Positions 34,935 to 43,723 of a stretch of DNA of 64,000 nucleotides are shown piece after piece (position 1 is the stretch's first letter; each line of letters begins with the position of its first letter). Made by a program: the position numbers and the translations under genes. The notes below the pieces were generated by a model. That model was not told the origin of the DNA. It saw only the letters and a list, made by a program, of their open reading frames with translations, and made no database searches. The DNA is from Pseudomonas fildesensis (GTDB lineage: Bacteria > Pseudomonadota > Gammaproteobacteria > Pseudomonadales > Pseudomonadaceae). The stretch covers positions 62,001-126,000 of the forward strand of contig NZ_LFMW01000009.1 in assembly GCF_001050345.1 (NCBI RefSeq), given 5' to 3'.

Positions 34935-35861
34935 TCACGTTGATATTCCATTTTGTTCATGTAGGAATTTGCGCAATATTTCCTGCTCGGCGGGGCTGGC
35001 ACGCTCGAAAATCCGCTGCACCTGCTCCAAGGCCGAGCCCGCCACCGGCAAATTCAAATGCTCGGGCAAGATTTCATCGCCGCTGCTGACCAGCAATGCA
35101 AAGTGAATGACGTTTTCCAGCTCGCGGGTATTGCCCGGCCAGCTGTGGTGTTCCAGCACGCGCTGGGCTGCGTCGCTGATCAGCGGCACGGGCAGGTCCA
35201 GGCGCTGGCTGTAGATGCCGAGGAAGTATTCGGCCAGGGACAGAATATCGCCGACCCGCTCGCGCAACGCCGGCAGGTCGAGCTGGCCTTCGCTCAGGTA
35301 ATGGAACAGGCGCTCATGGAACTTGCCCGCCGCCACCGCCTGGGCCAGATCGATACTGGTGGCCGTCACCAGGCGCACGTCCACCGGGCTAGGCTGATGC
35401 GCGCCGACACGGGTGACTTCATGGTTCTCCAGGGCGGCGAGCAATTTGACCTGGATCGGCAGCGGCAAGTCGCCGATCTCATCCAGGTACAAGGTGCCGC
35501 CATTGGCCGAGCCAAACCATCCGGCGCGGCTGCTGGCCGCGCCGCTGTGGGCACCGGCGGCATAGCCGAACAACTCTGCGTCAGCGTAGGTAGGGCTGAT
35601 CGCGCCGCAATTGACCGAGACAAACAAACCGCTGCGGTCGCTGCCTCGGTGGATATGCCGCGCCAGCAATTCTTTACCACTGCCGGTCTCGCCGCGAATC
35701 AACACAGGCAAGGCACGCGGCGCGAGGCTTTCCAGGTCTTCGCGCAGTTGCCGCGAACGTGGGTCGACGAACACCAGGGCCTTGGCGCGGATGCTCAGTG
35801 GGCTTTTTTCGGCGTCGGGGAAGGTCAGCAGTGGCTGGCCGTAGGTTTCATGCAGACTCAT
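34935..35861 (-). CDS. Sigma54-activator-like AAA+ protein with altered motifs and no DNA-binding domain
   Basis: 308-aa protein resembling the central AAA+ domain of SfnR-type sigma54 activators. ATG 35861 has GGGAG upstream; an earlier in-frame start lacks it. Walker A GETGSGKE (57-64) and Walker B GTLYLDEIGD are intact. The sigma54-contacting loop reads GAHSGA (103-108) instead of GAFTGA. The arginine-finger region (FHERLFHYL, 181-189) lacks the usual arginines, and the protein ends without a Fis-type HTH. It might be a non-canonical or inhibitory regulator. Its place between metQ and a hydrolase suggests a sulfur link. Confidence 0.7.
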   Translation of the reverse strand: MSLHETYGQPLLTFPDAEKSPLSIRAKALVFVDPRSRQLREDLESLAPRALPVLIRGETGSGKELLARHIHRGSDRSGLFVSVNCGAISPTYADAELFGYAAGAHSGAASSRAGWFGSANGGTLYLDEIGDLPLPIQVKLLAALENHEVTRVGAHQPSPVDVRLVTATSIDLAQAVAAGKFHERLFHYLSEGQLDLPALRERVGDILSLAEYFLGIYSQRLDLPVPLISDAAQRVLEHHSWPGNTRELENVIHFALLVSSGDEILPEHLNLPVAGSALEQVQRIFERASPAEQEILRKFLHEQNGIST

Positions 35862-35910
35862 GGCAGGCTCCCGCCCCAAATCCACTCAGGGACGGGGCGT
35901 TGAAAAATGT

Positions 35911-36492
35911 TCAGGCAGTGCGCCGGGCGTGATGCTCAAGACGGCTTTGCAGGCAATAGAGGTAGGCGAACCCCTGCTCCCAGCGTTGGTGACCGGACTT
36001 CACATTGATATGGCCGGCCCCCGACAGGATGCCGGCTTCGGCGCCCCAGTTACGCGCCAGCTCCAGGGCCCGGGGGGCACTGACGGCGCTGTCGTTATCG
36101 GAACTGACCACCTGGCTGGGAAACGGCAGCAAGTCGGTCGGAATCGGTGCAAAGTTGCGCAAAGCGGGGGCACAGGCTGGGCGTTCGACATCCGCCGGGG
36201 CCACCAGCAAGGCACCGCGCACCTGCCGCAGACATTGCACCGGTGCGGTGGCGGCCCAGTGCGCCACGGTGATGCAGCCCAGGCTATGGGCGATCAGGAT
36301 TACCGGCGTGCTGTCGGCCGCGATGCCTTCGGCCAGCGCGGCCACCCAGTCCTCGCGGCGCGGCGTCAGCCAATCGGCCTGCTCCACGCGCGCGCTGTTG
36401 GGAAGGCTGTTCTGCCAGTGACTTTGCCAATGATCTTCTGGCGATCCTTGCCAGCCCGGCACGATCAGATAACGAATCGACTCGCTGTGCAT
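35911..36492 (-). CDS. RBBP9/YdeN-family alpha/beta hydrolase
   Basis: 193-aa serine hydrolase. It begins IRYLIVPGWQGSPEDHWQ, the YdeN/RBBP9 hallmark. The nucleophile elbow is IAHSLGC with the catalytic Ser, the Asp is in SDNDSAVS, and the His is in GAGHINVKSGHQRWEQG near the C-terminus. The substrate is unknown. It starts 50 bases upstream of the AAA+ regulator-like gene on the same strand, so the two may be co-transcribed. The 5' region contains ATATTCG and ATAACC words. Confidence 0.82.
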   Translation of the reverse strand: MHSESIRYLIVPGWQGSPEDHWQSHWQNSLPNSARVEQADWLTPRREDWVAALAEGIAADSTPVILIAHSLGCITVAHWAATAPVQCLRQVRGALLVAPADVERPACAPALRNFAPIPTDLLPFPSQVVSSDNDSAVSAPRALELARNWGAEAGILSGAGHINVKSGHQRWEQGFAYLYCLQSRLEHHARRTA

Positions 36493-36612
36493 GGGTGTGC
36501 CCTCCTGCAGCGTTTAACGTTGCTGAACAGTATAGGGACGGGGGTTATATTCGTTAAGGAATAAAAAGCTATTTATTCATAACCAAAAACTCAAAAATAC
36601 ACAGGGAGTCGA

Positions 36613-36705
36613 AATGTGGGAGGGGGCTTGCTCCCGATAACGGTGGATCAGTTGATGAATGTGCTGACTTCACACCGCTATCGGGAGCAAGCCCCCTCCC
36701 ACATT
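36613..36705. repeat. REPIN
   Basis: AATGTGGGAGGGGGCTTGCT with an exact inverse partner, and GATAACGG/CCGCTATC inner stems, upstream of the hydrolase gene. Most frequent subfamily in this window. Confidence 0.85.
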
Positions 36706-36743
36706 GGGTCCAGCGGCGATTCATAAATCGCAGGCAAAAAAAA

Positions 36744-36769
36744 GGCCGCACCCTGCCAAGGAGACGGCC
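36744..36769 (-). terminator. Terminator retained behind the exbD remnant
   Basis: GGCCG and CGGCC stems flanked by AAAAAAAA (36736-36743) and AAAAAA (36770-36775) on the plus strand, giving a U-tract on the minus strand after the remnant's stop. Confidence 0.6.
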
Positions 36770-36793
36770 AAAAAATTGTCGAGGCATTTGAAA

Positions 36794-36964
36794 CTAACGT
36801 GCGGTAATCACCGACAGCTTGGTAATCCCCGCGCGCTCGATAGACGCCATGGCTCGCGCCACTTCGCCGCAGTTCATACCATCATCAGCCTGCAGTTGCA
36901 CCCGCACATCGGGGTCCTTGGCCTTGGCCGCCTGCAGGTTGAATTCCAGCAGGTGCGGCTGGTT
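36794..36964 (-). pseudogene. exbD: ExbD/TolR 3' remnant
   Basis: An in-frame stretch of about 55 codons on the minus strand, ending TAG at 36794, encodes QAAKAKDPDVRVQLQADDG, then GEVARAMASIERAGI and the end KLSVITAR. These match the periplasmic C-terminal domain of ExbD, the TonB-system energiser subunit. No N-terminal part with its membrane anchor exists: at about 36965 the sequence changes into REP repeats and then a LysR gene. The gene was therefore cut by a rearrangement, probably REP-associated. Its terminator remains. Confidence 0.75.
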
Positions 36965-36984
36965 GCTGTGGCGAGCTGCCGTTT

Positions 36985-37118
36985 TGTGGTGAGCGGGCTT
37001 GCCCCGCGTTGGGCTGCGAAGCGGCCCCAGTTGGAATCATCGGGTGTGCCAGGCATATCGCGTTGGCAGGTTTTGGGGCTGCTTCGCAGCCCAACGCGGG
37101 GCAAGCCCGCTCGCCACA
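36985..37118. repeat. REPIN plus extra half-REP at the exbD break
   Basis: TGTGGTGAGCGGGCTTGCCC and inverse GGGCAAGCCCGCTCGCCACA with GGGCTGCGAAGC stems. A further partial copy (AAGCTTGCTCGCCACAA) follows to about 37137. It lies exactly where exbD homology stops. Confidence 0.8.
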
Positions 37119-37157
37119 AGAAGCTTGCTCGCCACAACAGGCGGTCGCAGCGAGCGT

Positions 37158-38009
37158 TTACTGTGGGCTGTTCGCGCACAAATCTAGCAATTGACGCTGC
37201 AAGCTCTGCCCCGCCGCGCCCAAACCACTGCGGCCATACAGCGCCAGCCGTACGCCCTGCACCGTTGGCAAACCGCTGTCCGCCCCGAGTACCACATGCC
37301 CGGCCTGTACCACCCTCAGCGGCAGCAGGCTGATGCCCAACCCCGCCGCCACCGCCGAACACACACTCGCCAGGCTCGCGCTGGAATAACCGATGCGCCA
37401 GCGCCAGCCGCCCACTTCCAGGTGATGGAGCATTTCATTGCGGTACAGGCCGCCCACCGGGAACGCCACCAACGGCAGTGGCTCGCGCCCCAGGGACGCC
37501 GTGCTGCGGCTGTCGACCCAGCACAACGGCTCCGGCCACGAGGCCAGGCAGTCATCGCTGTCGCCCATTTGCTTGACCAGCAACACATCGAACTCGCCGG
37601 CGCGGTACTGGCGCTGCAACTCCGGGCCAAGGCCGCTGGTGACCTCAAGCCGCACGCGGGGATACGCCAGCACGAACGCCGACAACAACGGCATCAGGCG
37701 TTCAGCCGCGAAATCTTCCGGCACGCCGAGGCGTAACACCCCGTCGCTTTGCTGGTTGATCAACACGTCGGCGGCCTCTTCATGCAGCGCGAGGATGCGC
37801 CGCGCATACGCCAGCAGCCGCTCACCCTCGGCAGTCGCGACCACGCGACGTTCGTCGCGATCGAGCAGTTGGCAGGCCACGGCGTCTTCCAGGCGGCGGA
37901 TCTGCTGGCTCACAGTGGACTGGGTCAAGTGCAGGCGCTCGGCGGCGCGGGTGAAATTGGCGCAATCCACCACGGCGACAAAACTGCGCAACAACACGGG
38001 GTCGAACAT
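37158..38009 (-). CDS. LysR-family transcriptional regulator
   Basis: 283-aa regulator. The N-terminal winged HTH reads LRSFVAVVDCANFTRAAERL then LTQSTVSQQIRRLE; the C-terminal effector domain follows. I prefer the start MFDPVLLRSF at 38009, eight codons inside the longest frame, as it matches the usual LysR beginning; upstream signals do not decide. It diverges from the MFS gene (109-base gap), which is probably its target. Confidence 0.85.
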   Translation of the reverse strand: MFDPVLLRSFVAVVDCANFTRAAERLHLTQSTVSQQIRRLEDAVACQLLDRDERRVVATAEGERLLAYARRILALHEEAADVLINQQSDGVLRLGVPEDFAAERLMPLLSAFVLAYPRVRLEVTSGLGPELQRQYRAGEFDVLLVKQMGDSDDCLASWPEPLCWVDSRSTASLGREPLPLVAFPVGGLYRNEMLHHLEVGGWRWRIGYSSASLASVCSAVAAGLGISLLPLRVVQAGHVVLGADSGLPTVQGVRLALYGRSGLGAAGQSLQRQLLDLCANSPQ

Positions 38010-38118
38010 GAGCGTCACCATTCCATTTGCCACTGGTTGGCATGGTTATATTTAATTTCAGAATACCCCGCTGCCTGTCCATACTTCACGCCTCTTTTGC
38101 ACACGCGACAGGTCTTGC

Positions 38119-39300
38119 ATGACGCTTAACCAATCATTCGCCGGCAAACTCGCCGGATGGGGCCTGCTGGTGGTGCTGGGCCTGAACCTGCGGCCGATCC
38201 TCAGTTCGATCAGCCCGCTGCTGGGCGAGATTCGCCAGGCCACCGGCCTCAGCTTCCAGAGCAGCGCGCTGCTCACCAGCCTGCCGGTGGTGTGCATGGG
38301 CCTGGTGGCGCTGGTGGGTATTCGCGTGGAAGCGCGCCTGGGTGAGCGGCGTGGCATCGCCCTGGGCCTGATGATGATTCTGCTGGCGTGCCTGGCGCGC
38401 TGGCTGATGGGCCAGGCGTCGGCGCTGCTGGTCACCGCGTTGCTCGGCGGCGCCGGGGTGGCGCTGATTCAGGCGCTGGTGCCGGCGATGATCAAGCGCG
38501 AATTCCATCACCGCGTGCCGGTGGCGATGGGCGTGTATTCGGCCTCGCTGATGGCCGGCGGCGGGCTGGCGGCGCTGCTCAGCCCGGTGGTGGCCACGCA
38601 TTTCGAGCGCTGGCAGGCGGGCCTGGGCATCTGGCTGTTACCGGCGCTGGCCGCGCTGTTGCTGTGGGCTTTTTTACCGCTGGGCGCGGCGAGAAGTGCC
38701 ACTGTGATGCCCGCGTTCAAGGGCCTGCGCAACCGCCGCGCGTGGCTGCTGGCGCTGTATTTCGGCCTGGTGAATTGGGGCTACATGAGCATCGTCGCGT
38801 GGCTGCCGGCCTACTATCAGCAGCTGGGCTGGGACGTGTTGCCGAGCGGTTCGCTGCTGGCGTTCATGACTATCTTCCAAGTGATCGCCGCGCTGCTGAT
38901 GCCGGTGCTCGCACAGCGCGGCATCGACCGTCGACCGCTGCTCGGCATCGCCCTGCTGGCCCAAACCGTGGGCTACCTCGGCCTGCTGTTCGCGCCGCTG
39001 CAATTTCCCCATCTGTGGGTGGCGCTGGCCGGCTTCGGCCTGGGTGCGTGTTTCGCCCTGAGCCTGTTGCTGACCCTCGACCACCGCCGCGACCCGCGCG
39101 AGGCAGGGCAGCTCGCAGCCTTCGTGCAAGGTGTGGGCTTTTTGATCAACGCAATTTCGCCGTGGATGACCGGCTGGCTGCGCGAACTCACCGGCAATTT
39201 TGCCAGCGCCTGGATGGTGCTAACGGTAACGGCAGTGGCAATGCTGATGGTGACGCGCGTGTTCCGCCCGGCGACATACCGCACGGCACCCGCTCTATAG
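38119..39300 (+). CDS. MFS transporter, CynX/NimT-like
   Basis: 393-aa inner-membrane transporter with twelve hydrophobic segments. The first segment motif VLGLNLRPILSSISPLLGEI (R-P after the first helix) and the following SFQSSALLTSLPVVCMGL are typical of the CynX/YycB group, associated with cyanate, nitroimidazole or related small-molecule transport. The exact substrate is unknown. Divergent to the LysR gene, by which it is likely controlled. Confidence 0.82.
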   Translation: MTLNQSFAGKLAGWGLLVVLGLNLRPILSSISPLLGEIRQATGLSFQSSALLTSLPVVCMGLVALVGIRVEARLGERRGIALGLMMILLACLARWLMGQASALLVTALLGGAGVALIQALVPAMIKREFHHRVPVAMGVYSASLMAGGGLAALLSPVVATHFERWQAGLGIWLLPALAALLLWAFLPLGAARSATVMPAFKGLRNRRAWLLALYFGLVNWGYMSIVAWLPAYYQQLGWDVLPSGSLLAFMTIFQVIAALLMPVLAQRGIDRRPLLGIALLAQTVGYLGLLFAPLQFPHLWVALAGFGLGACFALSLLLTLDHRRDPREAGQLAAFVQGVGFLINAISPWMTGWLRELTGNFASAWMVLTVTAVAMLMVTRVFRPATYRTAPAL

Positions 39301-39396
39301 ATATGCATTTAAGATCTATATAAAACGAAGAAGCTGCTTTTAAGGAATAAGCGATCACCCTAAAATCCCGGCTCTCCCCAGGACGTCGGGCACACC

Positions 39397-40332
39397 ATGG
39401 ATCTCCGCCAACTGCGCTACTTCATTGCGCTTAACGAATACCGCAGTTTCGTGCGCGCCGCCGACGCCATGGGTATCACTCAACCGGCCTTCAGCCGCAG
39501 CATCCAGGGCCTGGAGCAGGAATTCGGTTGCGTGCTGGTCGACCGCGCCCACAAGGACCTGCGCCCTACGCCTGAGGGCCAGGTGGTGCTGCAACACGCG
39601 TTGAGCCTGGTGCAAGGCGCGGCGCTGCTCAGCCACGAAGTCACGCGCATGGCCAAGCTCGACGCCGGCGAAGTACGCTTTGGCGCCGATGCGGTGGCGG
39701 CGGTCAACCTCGCCCCCCAGGCGATGGCACGGTTTATCACCGCCTACCCCAAGGTACGCACGCGCTTGCAGGTGGAGAATTGGGAAAAACTCGGCCGCAG
39801 CCTGAACCGCGAGGAGATTGAATTTTTTATCGCTGATGTGCGCCACTTCGAGGCCGACCCAAACTTCCAGACCCAAGCCCTGACGCCCCGGCGCACGGTG
39901 TTCTTCTGCCGCGCCGGCCACCCGTTGCTGGCCAAGGACAGCCTGTCCACCAACGACCTGTTCGACTACCCGCTGGCCACACCGCTGATCGCACCGGGCA
40001 TTCGCAAGCTGCTGGCCAACCTCAGCGGGCGCATCGACTTTGCACCCGCGATAGAACTGGAGCAGTTCGCCGCGCTGGCGAGCATCGTGCGCCAGTCCGA
40101 CGCGGTGGGCCTGGGGGCCGAAGAGGCGTTTATCGACGGGTTCGCCAGCGGCGAATTGCGTGTGTTGCACTGGCGCAATCTGCCCCACGCACTCGACAGC
40201 TTGAACAACCGCTGCGGGGTGATCAGCCGCGCTGGGGTTCGGCTGTCGCCTGCGGCGAAGGCGCTGATCGAAACCCTTCAGGCGGTGGAAAACCCAGCCG
40301 ATTGGCCCGCGCAAACGTCCCGAAATCATTGA
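39397..40332 (+). CDS. LysR-family transcriptional regulator
   Basis: 311-aa regulator beginning MDLRQLRYFIALNEYRSFVR, with HTH ADAMGITQPAFSRSIQGLE and a periplasmic-binding-like effector domain. Its final 110 bases overlap the 3' end of the convergent desaturase gene, so both coding ends are constrained by each other. The target is unknown; no divergent partner besides the MFS/LysR pair upstream on the same strand. Confidence 0.85.
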   Translation: MDLRQLRYFIALNEYRSFVRAADAMGITQPAFSRSIQGLEQEFGCVLVDRAHKDLRPTPEGQVVLQHALSLVQGAALLSHEVTRMAKLDAGEVRFGADAVAAVNLAPQAMARFITAYPKVRTRLQVENWEKLGRSLNREEIEFFIADVRHFEADPNFQTQALTPRRTVFFCRAGHPLLAKDSLSTNDLFDYPLATPLIAPGIRKLLANLSGRIDFAPAIELEQFAALASIVRQSDAVGLGAEEAFIDGFASGELRVLHWRNLPHALDSLNNRCGVISRAGVRLSPAAKALIETLQAVENPADWPAQTSRNH

Positions 40333-41317
40333 AGCGCACGCCCATCTGCGCCATCACCTTGTGCGCCACGCTGGCCGTCATCTGGCGGATATAAAACGGC
40401 TCCTTCACCACAAAATGATGAATGCCGTGGGTGCTGCCGAAGTTGAAGCAGAATGCCTGCAACGGCCACATCCACCATGGGTTCAGCACTTGGGTCTGCT
40501 GGATCACATTGCCCAGCTCCACATCGCCGTAGTAGTGCATGTTGGAGCTGACAAAGTGCAGGCAAAAGGTGCGCAGCACGTTGGGGCCGATGATCACTAC
40601 GGCGGCGATGTCGATCACGTGTATCGTCTGCAAGGTGCCGGCGGACCAGTCGATAGGCGCACCCAGCAGGTTGGCGATGCCATTGGCGGCATGGAAACCG
40701 AGGAACACGTACCACGCGCCCCAATGCAGCAGCGCCAGGGGTGCGTACACCAGCAGCGAGCGCTTGAGGATCTTGAGTTTGTGGCCCCAGGTCTTGGCGC
40801 GCAGCATGCGGATAAACGCCGACATCACGTTATCGCCCACCATCAGCAAGCGCGCAAAACCCCAGGGCTCGCCATTGGTGATCGCCCGCTCCTCCATGTC
40901 GGTCTCGGTGCCCGAGACCTTGTGGTGGTTGAGGTGCAAATGCCGGCGTATCCACGGGTTGATTGTGCTCGGCCGCGCCAGCCACACCAGGCCCATCATC
41001 AGGTTATGGGGCAGGCGCTGCTTGCGAAAGTACATGCTGTGGATCAGGTCGTGTTCCAGCTCGTGGGTCAGTGATGCCAGGAATGCGTTGAGCAGCAGGC
41101 AGACCCACCAGGCCATGTAACCGTTGATGTAGAGCGCCGCCGAACCCACCATACCCAGCAGGGCGAAGGCCAGAATACCCGCGCCCAGTGCATCCTGATG
41201 CAGCAGCCAGGGGTGCTGCTGGCGCAATCGCACGCCTTCGGCGAGCACCACCTCACGGATATGCGCCGAACGCTGTTGCGCGTTCATCTGTTGGGGACTT
41301 GCAGAAGTACCGTCCAT
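40223..41317 (-). CDS. Membrane fatty acid desaturase-family protein
   Basis: 364-aa di-iron membrane desaturase/hydroxylase. The three histidine boxes are HELEHD, HLHLNHHK and HGIHHF, with hydrophobic segments between the first and third. An upstream GGATGGGAG supports ATG 41317. Spacing of the boxes differs from the DesA-type acyl-CoA desaturase at 50949, so the two are separate branches; alkane hydroxylase-like or lipid-modifying roles are possible. The divergent AraC gene 100 bases away is the likely regulator. Confidence 0.8.
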   Translation of the reverse strand: MDGTSASPQQMNAQQRSAHIREVVLAEGVRLRQQHPWLLHQDALGAGILAFALLGMVGSAALYINGYMAWWVCLLLNAFLASLTHELEHDLIHSMYFRKQRLPHNLMMGLVWLARPSTINPWIRRHLHLNHHKVSGTETDMEERAITNGEPWGFARLLMVGDNVMSAFIRMLRAKTWGHKLKILKRSLLVYAPLALLHWGAWYVFLGFHAANGIANLLGAPIDWSAGTLQTIHVIDIAAVVIIGPNVLRTFCLHFVSSNMHYYGDVELGNVIQQTQVLNPWWMWPLQAFCFNFGSTHGIHHFVVKEPFYIRQMTASVAHKVMAQMGVRFNDFGTFARANRLGFPPPEGFRSAPSPQATAEPQRG

Positions 41318-41417
41318 GCTCCCATCCTCTGTTTATTGATGTGTCCATCCTGCCCCAAGCGATCTGGCAGGACGCTAGCCCCGGACGCCAACTTGTTGAC
41401 CGCAAGCGCCAATCGTC

Positions 41418-42422
41418 ATGACCGAACCCACGTCCCTCGCCAGCTGGACCCGCGCCCTGCGCAAGCAACTCGACGCCCTGGGCCTCGACAGCGCCGTGCT
41501 GTGCGCGCAAGCCGGGCTCGACCCGCTGCAGATGGACGACCCCAACGCGCGCTACCCGCTCTCGGCCACCACACGCTTGTGGGAACTGGCGGTGCAGGCC
41601 AGCGGCGATGCGGCAATCGGGTTGCGCGTGTCGCGGTTTGTCAGCCCCACCACCTTTCATGCGCTGGGCTATGCGTTGGTGGCCAGCGGCAGCTTGCGTG
41701 AAGTGTTCGAGCGTATCGTGCGGTATCACCAGGTGGTCAGCGATGCGCTGACCCTGGAGCTTAGCCGGGACGGCGAGCGCTATTGCTTTCGCCTGCTGCA
41801 ACCCGAGGGCGGCCAGCCACCAGCGCTCGAAGCCATCGATGCCTTTGCCGCGATCTACGTGCGCACTTGCCGCAATCGCCTGGGCCGCGACTATGCACCC
41901 TTGGCGGTGCACCTGCGGCGCCCGGAGCCCGTGGACCCCACGCCGTGGCACACGGTGTTTCGCGCGCCAGTGTTCTTCAGCGCCTGCGAGGACCGCCTGG
42001 AATTCGCCGCCCGCGACTTCGACAGCCACCTGGACGACGCCAACCCGGAGCTGGCCGAACACAACGAAACCGTGCTCAAGCGCACCCTCGCCCAGCTGCA
42101 ACCGCTGACCTGGGAGCGCAAGGTACGCGCAGCCATCGAGGCGCAATTGCCGGAGGGCGAGCCGAGTGCCGAACGCATCGCCCAGGCCTTGCACCTGAGC
42201 CTGCGCAGCTTGCAGCGGCATCTGGCGGATGAGGGCTGCAGGTTTGATGCGTTGCTTAATGAGTGCCGGGAGAACCTGGCGTTGGTGCACCTGCGTGATC
42301 CGCAGTGCTCATTGACGGAGATCAGTCATTTGCTCGGGTTTGCCGATACCAGCAGTTTTAACCGCGCGTTCAAGCGCTGGACGGGGATGACGCCGGGGCA
42401 GTTTCGGGATGGGTTGCGGTAG
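41418..42422 (+). CDS. AraC-family transcriptional regulator
   Basis: 334-aa regulator with an N-terminal ligand domain of the Arabinose_bd/OruR type (FHALGYALVASGSLREVFER) and two C-terminal HTH motifs (AQALHLSLRSLQRHLADEG and ISHLLGFADTSSFNRAFKRW). It begins 100 bases from the divergent desaturase gene, suggesting that it activates it. Regulators of this group often sense fatty acids or amino acids. Confidence 0.85.
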   Translation: MTEPTSLASWTRALRKQLDALGLDSAVLCAQAGLDPLQMDDPNARYPLSATTRLWELAVQASGDAAIGLRVSRFVSPTTFHALGYALVASGSLREVFERIVRYHQVVSDALTLELSRDGERYCFRLLQPEGGQPPALEAIDAFAAIYVRTCRNRLGRDYAPLAVHLRRPEPVDPTPWHTVFRAPVFFSACEDRLEFAARDFDSHLDDANPELAEHNETVLKRTLAQLQPLTWERKVRAAIEAQLPEGEPSAERIAQALHLSLRSLQRHLADEGCRFDALLNECRENLALVHLRDPQCSLTEISHLLGFADTSSFNRAFKRWTGMTPGQFRDGLR

Positions 42423-42429
42423 GCGGATT

Positions 42430-42515
42430 TGTGGGGAGGGTGGTGGCCTCATCGGGAGCAAGCCCCCTCCCACAGGGGAACGCATTTCAAATGTGGGAGG
42501 GGGCTTGCTCCCGAT
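42430..42515. repeat. Two REP elements, degenerate pair
   Basis: An imperfect REPIN (TGTGGGGAGGGTGG to AGCCCCCTCCCACA, 42430-42475) is followed at 42490 by AATGTGGGAGGGGGCTTGCT. The missing central part suggests an internal deletion. It lies between the AraC gene and the 3' end of the receiver-domain gene. Confidence 0.75.
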
Positions 42516-42549
42516 GGCGATCGTTCAGGCACTACAATTACGGGATCAT

Positions 42550-42915
42550 TCAGCGGCCCCGATCCCGCCGCAACAGCTTCTTGACCCGCGCGATTAAAGC
42601 CCTGTCCTCAAATGGCTTGAGCAGATAATCATCCTCATGCAATTCCAACCCGCGCAAGCGATCTTCAATCCCGCCCGGCGTGGTCAAAAACAACACCGGC
42701 GTATCGCCCTTCAGCCGAATCGCCTGCTGCAACTTCCAGGCATTCAGCCCCGGCAGCATCACATCCAGAATCACCAGTTCGTACACGTCGCTTTCGACAA
42801 ACCGTAACGCCGCCATGCCGTTGGCCGCGACTTCCACGGTATAACCGGCGCCCTCCAGGCCCTCGGCCATCTGCCGTGCTTCTTCGGATTCATGTTCCAC
42901 TAACAGAACGCGCAT
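42550..42915 (-). CDS. Single-domain response regulator (receiver only)
   Basis: 121-aa CheY-like receiver. The phosphorylated Asp is in LVILDVMLPG, the conserved Thr in VLFLTTPGG, and the Lys in DDYLLKPFEDRAL. Its C-terminus LIARVKKLLRRDRGR is the linker that in OmpR-type regulators leads into a winged helix, but a stop follows and then REP DNA. Either a stand-alone receiver or a regulator that lost its output domain. Upstream by 38 bases is a Crp/Fnr gene on the same strand. Confidence 0.75.
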   Translation of the reverse strand: MRVLLVEHESEEARQMAEGLEGAGYTVEVAANGMAALRFVESDVYELVILDVMLPGLNAWKLQQAIRLKGDTPVLFLTTPGGIEDRLRGLELHEDDYLLKPFEDRALIARVKKLLRRDRGR

Positions 42916-42953
42916 AACACACCTCGATTAATCAGACCTGCAGGCTAACACCC

Positions 42954-43640
42954 TCAGGTGTGCGCCGCCTCCCGCAGCCGCTGTGCGTCGAGGATTTCGA
43001 TCTCGCCATAGCCCAGCCGCACGATGCCCTGGGCTTGCAGGTCCTTGAGCAGGGCGTTGGTGGTCTGGCGCGACAGGCACAGCATCGCCGCCAGGTCTTC
43101 CTGGGGCATTTGCACCACGCGGCGCGACTGCGCGACCTCACCGTAGCCGTCGACAATCATCAACAGGCGGTGCGCTACCCGCACCGACGCCGGCATCAGG
43201 CTCAACTGTTCGATATTGATAAAGGTCAGGCGCAATTTCTGGCTCATCAACAGCGCCAGGTCGCGCCAGTAACGCGGTGTTTCTTCAAGAATGCCGAGCA
43301 TCGCAGGCTGCGGCACCTGCAACAGCGTGCACGGGCCAACGGCGCAGGCGTCGTGGGTGCGCGGCAAGCCGTCGAACAGCGAGATCTCACCGAACCAGTA
43401 AGGCAGCTCCACCAGGCTCAACACCGCTTCCTTGCCCTGCTCGCTCACCGCGCTGATACGCACGGCGCCTTCGAGCACCGCATACAGGCCACAAGGTGGA
43501 TCGCCGCGCTTGAACAGGTATTGCCCCGCCGTCAGGTGCCGCAGCCGGGCGTGGGTGATCAGGCTGCTTTGCAAGCCAGCGGGCAGGTGGCTGAACCAGT
43601 GACCGGTTGCCAACTGGGGGCGCCATTTCTCTAGGTCCAT
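42954..43640 (-). CDS. Crp/Fnr-family transcriptional regulator
   Basis: 228-aa regulator. The N-terminal cyclic-nucleotide-binding-like beta roll (LTAGQYLFKRGDPPCGLYAV) is followed by a dimer helix and a C-terminal winged HTH (MPQEDLAAMLCLSRQTTNAL). It lacks the N-terminal cysteine cluster of FNR, so it is not an oxygen-sensing Fe-S type. Ligand unknown. Divergent from the Mpo1-like gene by 83 bases. Confidence 0.85.
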   Translation of the reverse strand: MDLEKWRPQLATGHWFSHLPAGLQSSLITHARLRHLTAGQYLFKRGDPPCGLYAVLEGAVRISAVSEQGKEAVLSLVELPYWFGEISLFDGLPRTHDACAVGPCTLLQVPQPAMLGILEETPRYWRDLALLMSQKLRLTFINIEQLSLMPASVRVAHRLLMIVDGYGEVAQSRRVVQMPQEDLAAMLCLSRQTTNALLKDLQAQGIVRLGYGEIEILDAQRLREAAHT

Positions 43641-43723
43641 CAGAACTCCGAAGATTGTCGCCCAGCTGACAGTTCGTCGCGGGCCGACAGGGCATGCTCA
43701 AGCATCCTACAGGAGGAATAACA

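Noticed and set aside
36874..37362. 162-codon minus-strand frame across the REP cluster
   Set aside because: Runs through repeats and in another frame than the exbD remnant; no coherent domain.
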